NCBI GenBank assembly: GCA_051155775.1
Contig: DAXETV010000006.1
Span: forward strand, 62,001 to 126,000
Direction of reading: 5' to 3'
DNA from: CAYSCZ01 sp051155775
Lineage (GTDB): Bacteria; Bacteroidota; Bacteroidia; Cytophagales; Cyclobacteriaceae
Length of the DNA stretch: 64,000 nucleotides
Within the stretch, counting starts at the first letter, position 1. Every line of letters begins with the position of its first letter. Below the pieces are notes generated by a model. That model worked only from the letters and a program-made list of their open reading frames with translations. It was not told the DNA's origin and did not search any database. The translations under genes and the position numbers were made by a program. Of the stretch, positions 27,969 through 37,239 are shown in pieces.

Positions 27969-29807
27969 TTATAAACCTAGATCGCCTAAAGCACCAGAAT
28001 TTCCAGCCCATGTCCAGTCAAAATCAGAGGCAGCAGGACCAACAGTCTGAGATCCTACGGCTACACCGAATGTCACATTTTCAGCAGGAACGCCTGCGAA
28101 AGCAGCATTATCAGATGCAACATCAGTTTCTAAGCCAGTATTAACACCAGTACCGTCACCTCCAAAAGTTTCGAAATCTCCGACAGTAGTGATTCCGAAG
28201 AAATATGTATTGCTTACACCAGCATTGGTATTATCATCCCAGTCTACGATGTGATCGATGTCAGCACCAGCAAATACAACTCCATTATCAAATTGATGAG
28301 TTCCTCGGTTTAGTGAACCTTCAGGACCATCTAATTCAAAAGCAGAACCTGATCTGGGAGTAACGATGATAAAATCGTTACATTCTCCAATCCAGTCCTG
28401 GTCAGTATCCATTGAATCATCATTAGAGTTCCATATTAATGCATTGTTGATGGTTACATTTCCACCGAACCATTCGATACCATCATCAGCATTCGCAACA
28501 ACCTCAACCCAGTTTATCGTTGTACCTGATCCAACACCACCTAGTGTTAATCCGTTGATTTCATTACCTGCACCAATGTTAGTACCACCATGTCTGATAG
28601 AGATGTAAGTGATTGTACCAGAGTTGTCAGCCGGATCGTCTCCACCATAAAGACCATTAGGGTCAGTTGAAGGTATTCCCTCGATTTGCACTTCTGTAAC
28701 GTCCTCATCATTGTCATTTTGCGCAGAGATTGGTGCACTACCTAAGATTATAACACCACCCCATAGACCAGGTTGCTCTGGAGATGTAGTACTTGCATAA
28801 AGACCAGCTGCAACATCAGCAGGATCGATAGGATCCAGGATTGAAGTAAAAATAATTGGTAATGCTGCGGTACCGTTAGCATTTAATGTCCCTCCTCTAG
28901 CGACCAAAAGAGCAGTAGAAGCTGAGCCCTGGCCTTCTTCTCCTTTTATTACCGTACCAGCTTCGATAGTTAAAGTAACACCATCTAATACGGTTACCCT
29001 TGTTTCAAGAACATAAATGTTATCAGCGGTCCATGTAGTATTTTCGGTAATATCTCCTCTAACTTCAACAACAGGTGTAACTGGTGCAGCGTTTACTGTA
29101 AGAACGTGTGTGAATTCATCAACATCACCATCTGTGTCAGTTGCAGTAAACACAATAGTATTTGCTCCAACAACACCACCCAGGTCAAGAATTGTTTGCC
29201 AGCCTAAAGTGAATGTTCCACTTATGCTGGTAGGATTTGCAGAAAGATCATCTCCAGTTACGGCAGCAAAATCAACGGCACTACCTCCATTGACTGAAGC
29301 TTCAAACGAAGCTATTCCATCAGCACCATCTACCTGATAAGGTACGGCAGCCAAATCCGCACCGAATTCGATAGTTGCGGCTTCAGGGATAGAGGATATG
29401 GAGATTGCATTATCATCCACACCCAGGATGTTGATAACGGCTGTTGCAGTTGCTGATTGACCCTCTGAGTCTGTCACTGTTAAAGTAACAGAGGCAGCCC
29501 CTTCAGTTGTTCCAGCATCAAAATTGATAGAAACAGATGCACCAGAAACATCCCCAGAAGGATTTGATACTGTTACACCACTTCCTGTAGCTGTGTATGT
29601 GGCAGTCAATCCAGCATCTACACTAACTGTAAAAGAAACTGACTCTCCAGCAGCACCATTATCAACTGATGTTATAGCACTAGGCGCTGTTACGGTTGGT
29701 GCAGAGAAACTTGGTGTTCCGGTACTATCATCATCATCATCATCTCCACAAGACATGACGAACATAAGAGCACCGAAGAAAAACAATAACGAAAGTAATT
29801 TTTTCAT
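27969..29807 (-). CDS. Surface lipoprotein with Ig-like and beta-helix domains
   Basis: A 612-residue protein. The lipoprotein signal ends VMS-C20 and is followed by Gly and six Asp, an acidic stretch like the Bacteroidota lipoprotein surface-export signal. Residues about 35-240 form two or more Ig/cadherin-like repeats rich in Ala, Thr and Val. Residues about 245-612 look like a right-handed parallel beta-helix (VTVLDGVTLTIEAGTVIKGE, GLWGGVIILGSAPIS, IEWFGGNVTINNALIWN). Similar lipoproteins often lie beside TonB receptors, as here; the function is unknown. Codon use shows many GCA/ACA/GTA codons, matching its Ala/Thr/Val-rich composition. Confidence 0.7.
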   Translation of the reverse strand: MKKLLSLLFFFGALMFVMSCGDDDDDDSTGTPSFSAPTVTAPSAITSVDNGAAGESVSFTVSVDAGLTATYTATGSGVTVSNPSGDVSGASVSINFDAGTTEGAASVTLTVTDSEGQSATATAVINILGVDDNAISISSIPEAATIEFGADLAAVPYQVDGADGIASFEASVNGGSAVDFAAVTGDDLSANPTSISGTFTLGWQTILDLGGVVGANTIVFTATDTDGDVDEFTHVLTVNAAPVTPVVEVRGDITENTTWTADNIYVLETRVTVLDGVTLTIEAGTVIKGEEGQGSASTALLVARGGTLNANGTAALPIIFTSILDPIDPADVAAGLYASTTSPEQPGLWGGVIILGSAPISAQNDNDEDVTEVQIEGIPSTDPNGLYGGDDPADNSGTITYISIRHGGTNIGAGNEINGLTLGGVGSGTTINWVEVVANADDGIEWFGGNVTINNALIWNSNDDSMDTDQDWIGECNDFIIVTPRSGSAFELDGPEGSLNRGTHQFDNGVVFAGADIDHIVDWDDNTNAGVSNTYFFGITTVGDFETFGGDGTGVNTGLETDVASDNAAFAGVPAENVTFGVAVGSQTVGPAASDFDWTWAGNSGALGDLGL

Positions 29808-29985
29808 GTTTTTTTAGGTTTTAATTACAAGATTTAAATTATCAGCACAAAAATGAATATTAAATTTTAACTGGTGGGATAGCCTCTATTACCAAATAGT
29901 TAAACTAGTATGAGGTTTTTAAACTAGGTGTTAAAATTATTAAGATAATGTTAAGCAACGCAGTAACCAGTAAACATAAATAATT

Positions 29986-30972
29986 TCATTTAGATATATT
30001 AACCTTACCTAGGATTTTATTAACAATGTCCCTGGTAGTGATTCCATCGGCCTCAGCCTCATAATTCAAAATAATTCTATGGTTTAATACGTCCAGTGCA
30101 ATCTCTTTAATATCCTCCGGTAACACATATTCACGTTCATCAAAATAAGCGATGGCTTTCGCGGCCAGGTTCAGATTAATAGAAGCTCTGGGTGATGCAC
30201 CAAACTGCACATAATGATCTTCTTCCGTCAAGCCATATTCTTTGGGTTTCCGGGTCGCAAATACGACTTCTATAATATATTGCTCTAATGTTTCGGAGAT
30301 ACTTACCTGATTTATCTCATTTCGAATACTGAAAATATCCTCTTTTGATAGGATGGTTTCAACATGAGAATCGAATTTCAGGTTAGACATCCTTCGCATT
30401 ACCTCCAGCTCATCTGTTTTCGAAGGGTAGTCAACATATACCTTCATCATAAACCGGTCTACCTGTGCTTCGGGCAACGGATAAGTACCTTCCTGGTCGA
30501 CGGGGTTTTGAGTGGCCAGCACTAAAAATGGCCTGTCCAGCTTAAAGGTAGTCTCCCCTATGGTTACTTGTTTTTCCTGCATTGCTTCAAGCAAAGCGGA
30601 TTGAACCTTGGCTGGGGACCGGTTCACCTCATCTGCAAGGATTAAGTTGGAAAATATTGGACCCTTTTTTACCTCAAACTCTGATTTTTGCTGGTTATAG
30701 ATCATGGTGCCTATTAAATCAGCAGGCAGCAGGTCCGGAGTAAATTGGATGCGCTTAAAGTCAAGATGAAGTACATCTGCAAGCGTATTGACGGTCAAAG
30801 TCTTTGCCAGGCCTGGGACACCTTCCAGTAAAACATGTCCGTTGGTAAATAAACCAACCAGTAAACGATTGATCATATAATCCTGCCCTACCACTACTTT
30901 ACCAACCTCAGTGATGGCTTTTTTTATCTTTTCCTGATGTTCTTTTTGGAGATCCATTTGTTCTGTAGGCAT
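29986..30972 (-). CDS. MoxR-family AAA+ ATPase
   Basis: A 328-residue MoxR ATPase. Walker A is GVPGLAKT, Walker B LILADEVNRSPAK, and sensor 1 region LATQNPVDQEGTYPLPEAQVDRF; the lid domain follows. MoxR proteins act as chaperones that mature metal- or VWA-domain complexes. The usual DUF58 and VWA partner genes are not adjacent: downstream on the same strand is the beta-helix lipoprotein and upstream are tRNA genes. The partner is either elsewhere or this is a stand-alone copy. Confidence 0.92.
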   Translation of the reverse strand: MPTEQMDLQKEHQEKIKKAITEVGKVVVGQDYMINRLLVGLFTNGHVLLEGVPGLAKTLTVNTLADVLHLDFKRIQFTPDLLPADLIGTMIYNQQKSEFEVKKGPIFSNLILADEVNRSPAKVQSALLEAMQEKQVTIGETTFKLDRPFLVLATQNPVDQEGTYPLPEAQVDRFMMKVYVDYPSKTDELEVMRRMSNLKFDSHVETILSKEDIFSIRNEINQVSISETLEQYIIEVVFATRKPKEYGLTEEDHYVQFGASPRASINLNLAAKAIAYFDEREYVLPEDIKEIALDVLNHRIILNYEAEADGITTRDIVNKILGKVNISK

Positions 30973-31078
30973 ACCTTCTTTTATTTATGGATGGCAAATG
31001 TAGAAAGCTTAACCTATCTATCAAAAATGGACTTGTGAAGGAAAGTTAAATAAGGTTAAAAGTAAAGAATAAGTTTTG

Positions 31079-31163
31079 TACCAGGAGCGGGACTTGAACC
31101 CGCACGGCCACAATGGCCACAAGATTTTAAGTCTTGCGTGTCTACCAATTCCACCATCCCGGC
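31079..31163 (-). tRNA. tRNA-Leu (anticodon TAA)
   Basis: An 85-base class II tRNA. The acceptor GCCGGGA pairs with TCCTGGT (with G-T wobbles), there is a long variable arm, the T-arm is GCGGGTTCAAGTCCCGC, and the anticodon loop CTTAAAA gives anticodon TAA. CCA is not encoded. It lies 25 bases downstream of tRNA-Gly and is probably co-transcribed. Confidence 0.95.
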
Positions 31164-31188
31164 AATGATATAATCTGCAATAAAAAAG

Positions 31189-31261
<73 letters not shown>

Positions 31262-31342
31262 TTATTTTAATTATGACATCTATTCAATGATCCATTCGTA
31301 AAAAAGGATTGCAAAGATAACTGGCTTAGATTAATTTTCAAT

Positions 31343-32113
31343 ATGCTTATCTTTAAAAAATTAATAACCTGTAAGTTATTCCTTATAATTTTTATCTGTT
31401 TATATCATCATCTGCCACTTAAAGCGCAAAAACCTAATTATGAGGCCATTGAAGATTTCTACAGCAATCCAATAGCTGACTGCAATGGCGTAAGGTTCAT
31501 AAGACCAGAAGATAACCTGGTTGATGCGTTCCAAAAACTAAAACAGATTATCATTTTCAGGCATGGTGAACCGAACGTAAAAATACATGGATGGGTAAAT
31601 AAAGATGAGGCCAGGGAATACCTCGATGACTACAAAAGTTCAAAAGTATATGCTATTGATTCCAATCCAATATGTCTTAAAGCCGGAGAAATAAACAACG
31701 TTTACACCAGCACACTTAATCGTGCTAAAAATACCGCTGATCTTATCATCCATGATACCATTAATATTGTGGCAGATTCCACCTTTTCAGAATTTGACAA
31801 CCGGGTAGGTGGCTTACCAAATGTAAAACTTCCTTCTGGTTTAGTACTGGGATCATCAAGGCTTTTTTGGCTTTTAGGGTTTAATGATGGAGGTATTGAA
31901 TCCTTTAAAGAAGCAAAAGAAAGAGCCAAAGAAGGGGCACAAAAACTGCAAAAACTGGCGCTAAGCAATCAACGCGTCGTTTTGGTGGCTCACGGATTTA
32001 TGAATCGTTACCTTGCAAAATACCTGAAAGACCTCGATTGGGAACAGGTTAAGGATGGAGGCAGTGACTATCTTGCTAATAGTGTTTTCGTGAAAATTAC
32101 AGATGACCAATAA
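31343..32113 (+). CDS. Secreted histidine-phosphatase-superfamily protein
   Basis: A 256-residue protein with a signal peptide (cleavage near PLKAQ-KP). The catalytic RHGE motif (R73-H74-G75-E76) and the second-half LVAHGFMNRYLAKYL motif with its His are present, as is YTSTLNRAKNTADLI, typical of the phosphoglycerate-mutase-like branch 1. Its export suggests a phosphatase acting in the periplasm, but the substrate is unknown. It is followed by an inverted repeat (GGTTTA/TAAACC at 32132-32147) without a U-tract. Confidence 0.8.
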   Translation: MLIFKKLITCKLFLIIFICLYHHLPLKAQKPNYEAIEDFYSNPIADCNGVRFIRPEDNLVDAFQKLKQIIIFRHGEPNVKIHGWVNKDEAREYLDDYKSSKVYAIDSNPICLKAGEINNVYTSTLNRAKNTADLIIHDTINIVADSTFSEFDNRVGGLPNVKLPSGLVLGSSRLFWLLGFNDGGIESFKEAKERAKEGAQKLQKLALSNQRVVLVAHGFMNRYLAKYLKDLDWEQVKDGGSDYLANSVFVKITDDQ

Positions 32114-32232
32114 TACCAACACATAAAAGAAGGTTTATTACTAAACCAGAGGGAGGATGGTCCGTGTGGCGGTGACAATTTTTTACAAGCAATTATCCTG
32201 GCATGACATTGAATATATTATCCTTACGTAAA

Positions 32233-32246
32233 ATTGTTTAAACAAT
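32233..32246. promoter_or_regulatory. 14-bp perfect palindrome before GH2-like gene
   Basis: ATTGTTTAAACAAT is a perfect palindrome ending 11 bases before the ATG at 32258. Its size and place fit an operator for a dimeric regulator, but AT-rich palindromes also arise by chance. Confidence 0.3.
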
Positions 32247-32257
32247 AGATCGAATAG

Positions 32258-33274
32258 ATGTTGGTAATTAGAATAATATTGATTATTTATCTTTTTGTAC
32301 ATGCTATCGAGACCAGTGCAGGAAACTATAGGCGAATACAAAATTTAAGGGGTAATTGGAAATTCAATATCGGAGATAACCTTGATTGGGCAAACCCAGA
32401 TTATGATGATAGCGGCTGGGAAGAAATCTATGTACCTTCAGCCTGGGAAGAAGAGGGGTTTAATGGTTATGATGGATTTGCATGGTACAGAACAAGTTTT
32501 AAAGGGTCAATTATTAAAAATGAATCCCATGTCTACATAAAACTTGGATACATCGATGATGTCGATGAAGTATATGTAAATGGTAATTTAATCGGATATC
32601 GTGGAGATTTCCCTCCAAATTTTAATACCGCATATTCTACGGAACGATTTTATTACATACCCAGAGCGTACCTCAATGAAAATGGTCAAAACCTCATAGC
32701 AGTGAGGGTATATGATGTTATTCATGGAGGTGGCATAACCTCCGGAAATATTGGCCTTTATGTTCCCTTATTTTCAGCCAATGCGTTGGTGTTGGAAGGT
32801 ATTTGGAATTTACAATTTACAGAATCAGATGCCAAGCTGCCGAGTGATGACTGGTCGGTGGTAATGGTTCCGGGATTCTGGGATGGCAGCAAGGAAATCA
32901 AAAAGAAATTTCACTTTAATGATTTTTTCAATAATAATAAAACAAGATATGGATGGTACCAAAAGACGTTTTACATACCCGGCCGTCTCAAAAATAAAGC
33001 GTTGACGCTTGTCCTTGGAAAAATTGATGATTTTGACAGAACATACATCAATGGAAGATTAGTAGGGGAAACTAAAGATTACAGAGGATTTGGTGAGAGC
33101 AATTCCTATCAACAGCTAAGGGTTTATCCAATACCCGATGGGATTATAAATGATAATGGTAAAAATATCATAACAGTATGGGTGGAAGATATCGGACGAG
33201 ATGCAGGAATTTATCAAGGACCCATAGGAATAGTTGAAAGCGACTTCGTAACCCGATTTATTAAAAACTTTTAA
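32258..33274 (+). CDS. Secreted protein of two GH2-type sugar-binding domains
   Basis: A 338-residue exported protein (hydrophobic N-terminus, cleavage near TSAG). Residues about 28-170 and 180-330 are two copies of the galactose-binding-like jelly roll found at the N-terminus of GH2 beta-galactosidases: LRGNWKFNIGDNLDW..YDDSGWEEIYVPSAWE..WYRTSF in the first and LEGIWNLQF..DDWSVVMVPGFWD..GWYQKTF in the second, each with a VNG/INGRLVG turn. No TIM barrel or catalytic acids follow. It is probably a carbohydrate-binding protein without hydrolase activity of its own. The next gene starts 27 bases later. Confidence 0.7.
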   Translation: MLVIRIILIIYLFVHAIETSAGNYRRIQNLRGNWKFNIGDNLDWANPDYDDSGWEEIYVPSAWEEEGFNGYDGFAWYRTSFKGSIIKNESHVYIKLGYIDDVDEVYVNGNLIGYRGDFPPNFNTAYSTERFYYIPRAYLNENGQNLIAVRVYDVIHGGGITSGNIGLYVPLFSANALVLEGIWNLQFTESDAKLPSDDWSVVMVPGFWDGSKEIKKKFHFNDFFNNNKTRYGWYQKTFYIPGRLKNKALTLVLGKIDDFDRTYINGRLVGETKDYRGFGESNSYQQLRVYPIPDGIINDNGKNIITVWVEDIGRDAGIYQGPIGIVESDFVTRFIKNF

Positions 33275-33301
33275 TTTAACTTTAGGTATAATCAACATAT
33301 T

Positions 33302-34312
33302 ATGCTAAAAGACATTAAGTTTCTGATTACCTCAGTCAGTGTTTTGATTATACTGGGTTTTCTTCTATTCATCATCAATCAAATCCATAATCTTTACGAC
33401 CTGGCCTCCGGGGTTAGTCCTTTTGCAGGACAAATTACCCTTTGGGGCCTAATCATTGCATTTTCAATACTCTTTAGTATACCTTTTATTATTTTTTTCC
33501 GACTACCAAAAAACATTGCGTTTCCAAGTGATGAAAAAGATCTGCCTGCTTATAGAAATAAAATACTAAAAAAAGTATCCAGCAATAAATATTTAAAGGC
33601 AAATCAGATCACCATTAAAAGTGATGAGGACCTTGATAATGGAATTAAAATACTTGATGCTGAAGCAGACAGAATCATTAATAAAACCGCCAGTACAGTT
33701 TTTATCACCACGGCTATCTCACAAAATGGTAAACTTGATGCCTTCACAGTACTTGCTACCCAAACTAAAATGGTTTGGGATATTGCCCACCTTTATTATC
33801 AAAGGCCATCCCTAAAAGATATGACCAGGCTTTATGCAAACATAGGAGCAACCACCTTTCTGGCCTCAGAAATTGAAAATTTAAACATCAGCGAACAAAT
33901 AGAACCCATCATCAAATCAATGATCAAAAATTCAACCGGTAAGGCGATACCAGTTTTTGGGCCAAGTGCAAACATTATACTGGATGCTATGTTGGAAGGG
34001 TCAACCAATGCTTTTTTAACCTTACGCGTTGGCATAGTTGCAAAAAAATATTGTGGTAACACCGGGATGATGGATAAAAAAGCTATAAAACGATCAGCAT
34101 TTATGGAAGCTTCTAACCAGTTGGGCAAATTGGTGCTTGATTCTTCAGCCCGGGTAATTTCATCGATAGTAAAAGCAACTAAAAAAGCAGGTGCAGATAC
34201 CGTTAAGAGCAGTTATGAAGCCGTGAAAAAGGCTGGTATCTCTATGAAGGACAGTGTGGCAGATACTGCCGGCAGAATTAATCCGTTCAAGAAAAAACAG
34301 GAACCCATCTAA
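33302..34312 (+). CDS. DUF697-domain membrane protein
   Basis: A 336-residue protein with two N-terminal membrane helices (about residues 7-28 and 43-66) and a DUF697 region (about 120-270). The segments TASTVFITTAISQNGKLDAF, TKMVWDIAHLYYQRPSLKDM and NAFLTLRVGIVAKKYC are typical of YcjF/TIGR01620-like proteins. No GTPase domain is present, although DUF697 is often fused to one. The tail is Lys/Ala-rich and helical. The function is unknown. It lies between the GH2-like gene and the M16 protease on the same strand. Confidence 0.75.
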   Translation: MLKDIKFLITSVSVLIILGFLLFIINQIHNLYDLASGVSPFAGQITLWGLIIAFSILFSIPFIIFFRLPKNIAFPSDEKDLPAYRNKILKKVSSNKYLKANQITIKSDEDLDNGIKILDAEADRIINKTASTVFITTAISQNGKLDAFTVLATQTKMVWDIAHLYYQRPSLKDMTRLYANIGATTFLASEIENLNISEQIEPIIKSMIKNSTGKAIPVFGPSANIILDAMLEGSTNAFLTLRVGIVAKKYCGNTGMMDKKAIKRSAFMEASNQLGKLVLDSSARVISSIVKATKKAGADTVKSSYEAVKKAGISMKDSVADTAGRINPFKKKQEPI

Positions 34313-34348
34313 TATTACTTTACAACTAATCTTCAATATATCGATAAC

Positions 34349-37168
34349 ATGAATACTAAAAGAATACTTATTGCAGCTTTCTTGGTGTTTTCTGTGCTTT
34401 TCAACGCAGCGGCACAAACGTTATCCAGTCAACTCCCAATAGACCCAAAGGTTAAAATTGGACAACTGGAGAATGGCTTGACTTATTATATCCGTGAAAA
34501 TGAAAAACCTATGGAACGGGTTGAACTTCGATTGGTGGTAAATACAGGCTCGATAATGGAAAACGATGATCAACTGGGGCTGGCGCATTTCACCGAGCAT
34601 ATGGCTTTCAATGGCACAGAAAACTTTGAAAAAAATGATTTGGTAAGCTATCTCCAATCAATAGGTGTTCAATTTGGGGCTGACCTGAATGCCTATACAT
34701 CATTTGATGAGACTGTTTACATGCTGCCCATACCAACCGATAAACCGGAACTTGTCGACCAGGGGCTTAAAATATTGAAAGACTGGGCAACCAATCTCAC
34801 ATTCGATCCAGAAGAAATAGAAAAAGAAAGAGGTGTCGTAATAGAAGAGTGGAGACTTGGACAGGGCCCTCAAAGAAGAATGCTCGATGAATATCTTCCG
34901 GTTGTATTTAAAGATTCCAGATATGCTGAACGACTACCTATTGGCACTAAGGAGGTGCTTGAAAATTTTGAGCACCAAACCCTGATAGATTTCTACGAAG
35001 AATGGTATAGACCTGATTTAATGGCCGTAATTGCAGTCGGAGCTATTGACCCGGATGAATTTGAAGATAAGATTGAAGCATACTTTAGTGATATCCCCAA
35101 AAAAAATTCACCAGAAGAACGAAAAAATTATACTGTCCCAGACCACGATGAAACCTATGTTGCCATAACCAGTGACAAAGAAGCTTCCTTTACCAGGCTG
35201 ATGATCTTCTTTAAAAAAGATCCAGAAAAGATCAGCAATCAAAACGATTATCGTGATCACATGCTTTCAAACATTTTTGTTGGAATGCTTAACGAACGAC
35301 TTAATGAACTCAGGCAGGAAGCCGATCCACCTTTTATTTATGCTTCCACCAATGCAGGAAGTACCTGGGCCAGGACCAAATCAGCTTTTCAGGCTTTCGC
35401 ATCGGTGAAAGAAGATGGTATCGAAGAGGGATTAATTGCTATCATGGAGGCATTAAAAAGGGTAAAACAGCATGGATTCACGCCAGGTGAGCTGGAGCGT
35501 TATAAAAAAATAATGTTAAAAAATTATGAGCGCGCTTTCAATGAAAAGGATAAAACAGAATCAGCAGCTTATGTGAATGAATATATCAACAACTTCCTGG
35601 AAGATGAGCCCATACCTGGTATTTCGTTTGAGTACAATTTCGTCAAACAACAACTGGACGGTATTTCCCTGGATGAAGTAAACCAATTAATAGATAAATT
35701 TATCTCCAAAGACAATCGGGTGGTTGTAATCACAGCCCCTGAAAAAGAAGGACTTGACTTACCCTCAAAAGATAATGTTCTGAATATCATTGATGAAGTA
35801 AGCCAGCGAGCTGTTGATCCCTATGAAGATATTGAAGTTAGTGATCAGTTGATCTCAGAATTACCAAATCCGGGGACAATCCAGGATGAAAATTATATAG
35901 CTGCAATAGATGTAACCGAACTTGATTTGTCCAATGGGGTTAAAGTATTTCTAAAACCAACAGACTTTAAGAATGATGAGCTATTAATCAACGCTTACAG
36001 CCCTGGTGGATACTCACTCGCAGGGGATGATATTTTTTATTCTGCCTCTAACGCCAGCGCTATCATTGGAAGCAGTGGTTTTGGAGAATTTTCAGCAACT
36101 GACCTAAGCAAAGCACTTGCGGGAAAAACCGTAACGGTAAATCCTTACATTGGACAGCTTAGTGAAGGCATCGGTGGACAGTGTTCACCGAAAGATATTG
36201 AGACAATGTTCCAGCTGGTTCATATGGCTTTCACCCAACCAAGAAAAGATGAGAAAGCATTCCAATCCTACATCGCCAGGACGAAGGGTATTTTAGCAAA
36301 CATTGAAGCTAATCCGCAATATTACTTTTATGATCGTACACAAAAGATCCTTTCCCAGGATCATCCCAGGGGTGGCGGTATCCCAACCGTTAAGGAAATA
36401 AACCAGATAGACCACAATGAAGTATATGAATTTTATAAGGAGCGGTTTAAAGATGCCAGCGATTTCACATTCTGGATTACCGGAAATATTTCAACTGATT
36501 CTATAAAGCCATACATCAATCAATACCTGGGGAGCCTTCCTTCAATTAATAGAGATGAGAAATGGAAAGACAATGGAGTCAGGCCACCTGATGGAATGGT
36601 ACAAGAAAAGGTGTATAAAGGATCCGATCCTAAAAGTATGGTGGTTATGGTCTTCCATGGGAAAGAAGAAAAAAGTAAAGACCTGGATCATGATTTTCAA
36701 ACGCTTTCTGAGTTATTAAATATCAAATTGGTGGAAACCTTGAGGGAAGACCAAAGTGGCGTGTACGGCATCGGAGCAAGTGCTTCTTTGAGCGAAAGGC
36801 CATATCCTCATTACACAATCAGGATCCAGTTTCCCTGTGCTCCGGAGAATGTTGACAAATTGGTGCAAGAAGTATTTGCTGTGGTAGACGGCATTAAAGA
36901 AAATGGTGTCTCTGAAGGGGACCTGGTCAAACTGAAAGAGCAACAACGCAGAAACCTGGAAGTTCAAAAAGAAAGAAACAACTTCTGGCAGCAAACCATG
37001 CGGGAATATTTTATAAACGACTGGGACTTAAAAGAGATAGCCTCATTGGAAGAACTAACAAATAATCTTAAAGGTGAGGACGTGCAAAAAATAGCTTCCA
37101 ATTATATAGATGATGAATACATTCAAATTGTTCTTTATCCCGAAGCATACGCATCATCAGAAGAATAA
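34349..37168 (+). CDS. M16-family zinc metalloprotease
   Basis: A 939-residue exported peptidase (signal peptide ending AAA-Q). The inverted zinc motif HxxEH is H80-F-T-E83-H84, and the distal acidic zinc ligand lies in EEIEKERGVVIEEWR. Four M16 modules are arranged as two homologous halves; only the first half keeps the zinc site, as in PqqL-like periplasmic enzymes that degrade peptides imported through the outer membrane. The length fits this group. A terminator follows the stop directly. Its start is set by a clear signal peptide 36 bases after the DUF697 stop. Confidence 0.92.
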   Translation: MNTKRILIAAFLVFSVLFNAAAQTLSSQLPIDPKVKIGQLENGLTYYIRENEKPMERVELRLVVNTGSIMENDDQLGLAHFTEHMAFNGTENFEKNDLVSYLQSIGVQFGADLNAYTSFDETVYMLPIPTDKPELVDQGLKILKDWATNLTFDPEEIEKERGVVIEEWRLGQGPQRRMLDEYLPVVFKDSRYAERLPIGTKEVLENFEHQTLIDFYEEWYRPDLMAVIAVGAIDPDEFEDKIEAYFSDIPKKNSPEERKNYTVPDHDETYVAITSDKEASFTRLMIFFKKDPEKISNQNDYRDHMLSNIFVGMLNERLNELRQEADPPFIYASTNAGSTWARTKSAFQAFASVKEDGIEEGLIAIMEALKRVKQHGFTPGELERYKKIMLKNYERAFNEKDKTESAAYVNEYINNFLEDEPIPGISFEYNFVKQQLDGISLDEVNQLIDKFISKDNRVVVITAPEKEGLDLPSKDNVLNIIDEVSQRAVDPYEDIEVSDQLISELPNPGTIQDENYIAAIDVTELDLSNGVKVFLKPTDFKNDELLINAYSPGGYSLAGDDIFYSASNASAIIGSSGFGEFSATDLSKALAGKTVTVNPYIGQLSEGIGGQCSPKDIETMFQLVHMAFTQPRKDEKAFQSYIARTKGILANIEANPQYYFYDRTQKILSQDHPRGGGIPTVKEINQIDHNEVYEFYKERFKDASDFTFWITGNISTDSIKPYINQYLGSLPSINRDEKWKDNGVRPPDGMVQEKVYKGSDPKSMVVMVFHGKEEKSKDLDHDFQTLSELLNIKLVETLREDQSGVYGIGASASLSERPYPHYTIRIQFPCAPENVDKLVQEVFAVVDGIKENGVSEGDLVKLKEQQRRNLEVQKERNNFWQQTMREYFINDWDLKEIASLEELTNNLKGEDVQKIASNYIDDEYIQIVLYPEAYASSEE

Positions 37169-37180
37169 TTTTGATAAGCA

Positions 37181-37239
37181 AAAAAGCCGGTCAGAAGATT
37201 ATATGACAACCTCCTTACCTGTCTGACTGGCTTTTTTTA
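37181..37239. terminator. Bidirectional terminator reaching into the oxidoreductase gene
   Basis: AAAAAGCCGGTCAG (37181-37194) pairs with CTGACTGGCTTTTT (37223-37236) over 14 bp with one G-T pair. The right arm and part of the loop are the last codons of the minus-strand oxidoreductase; the left arm follows the M16 stop. Confidence 0.8.
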
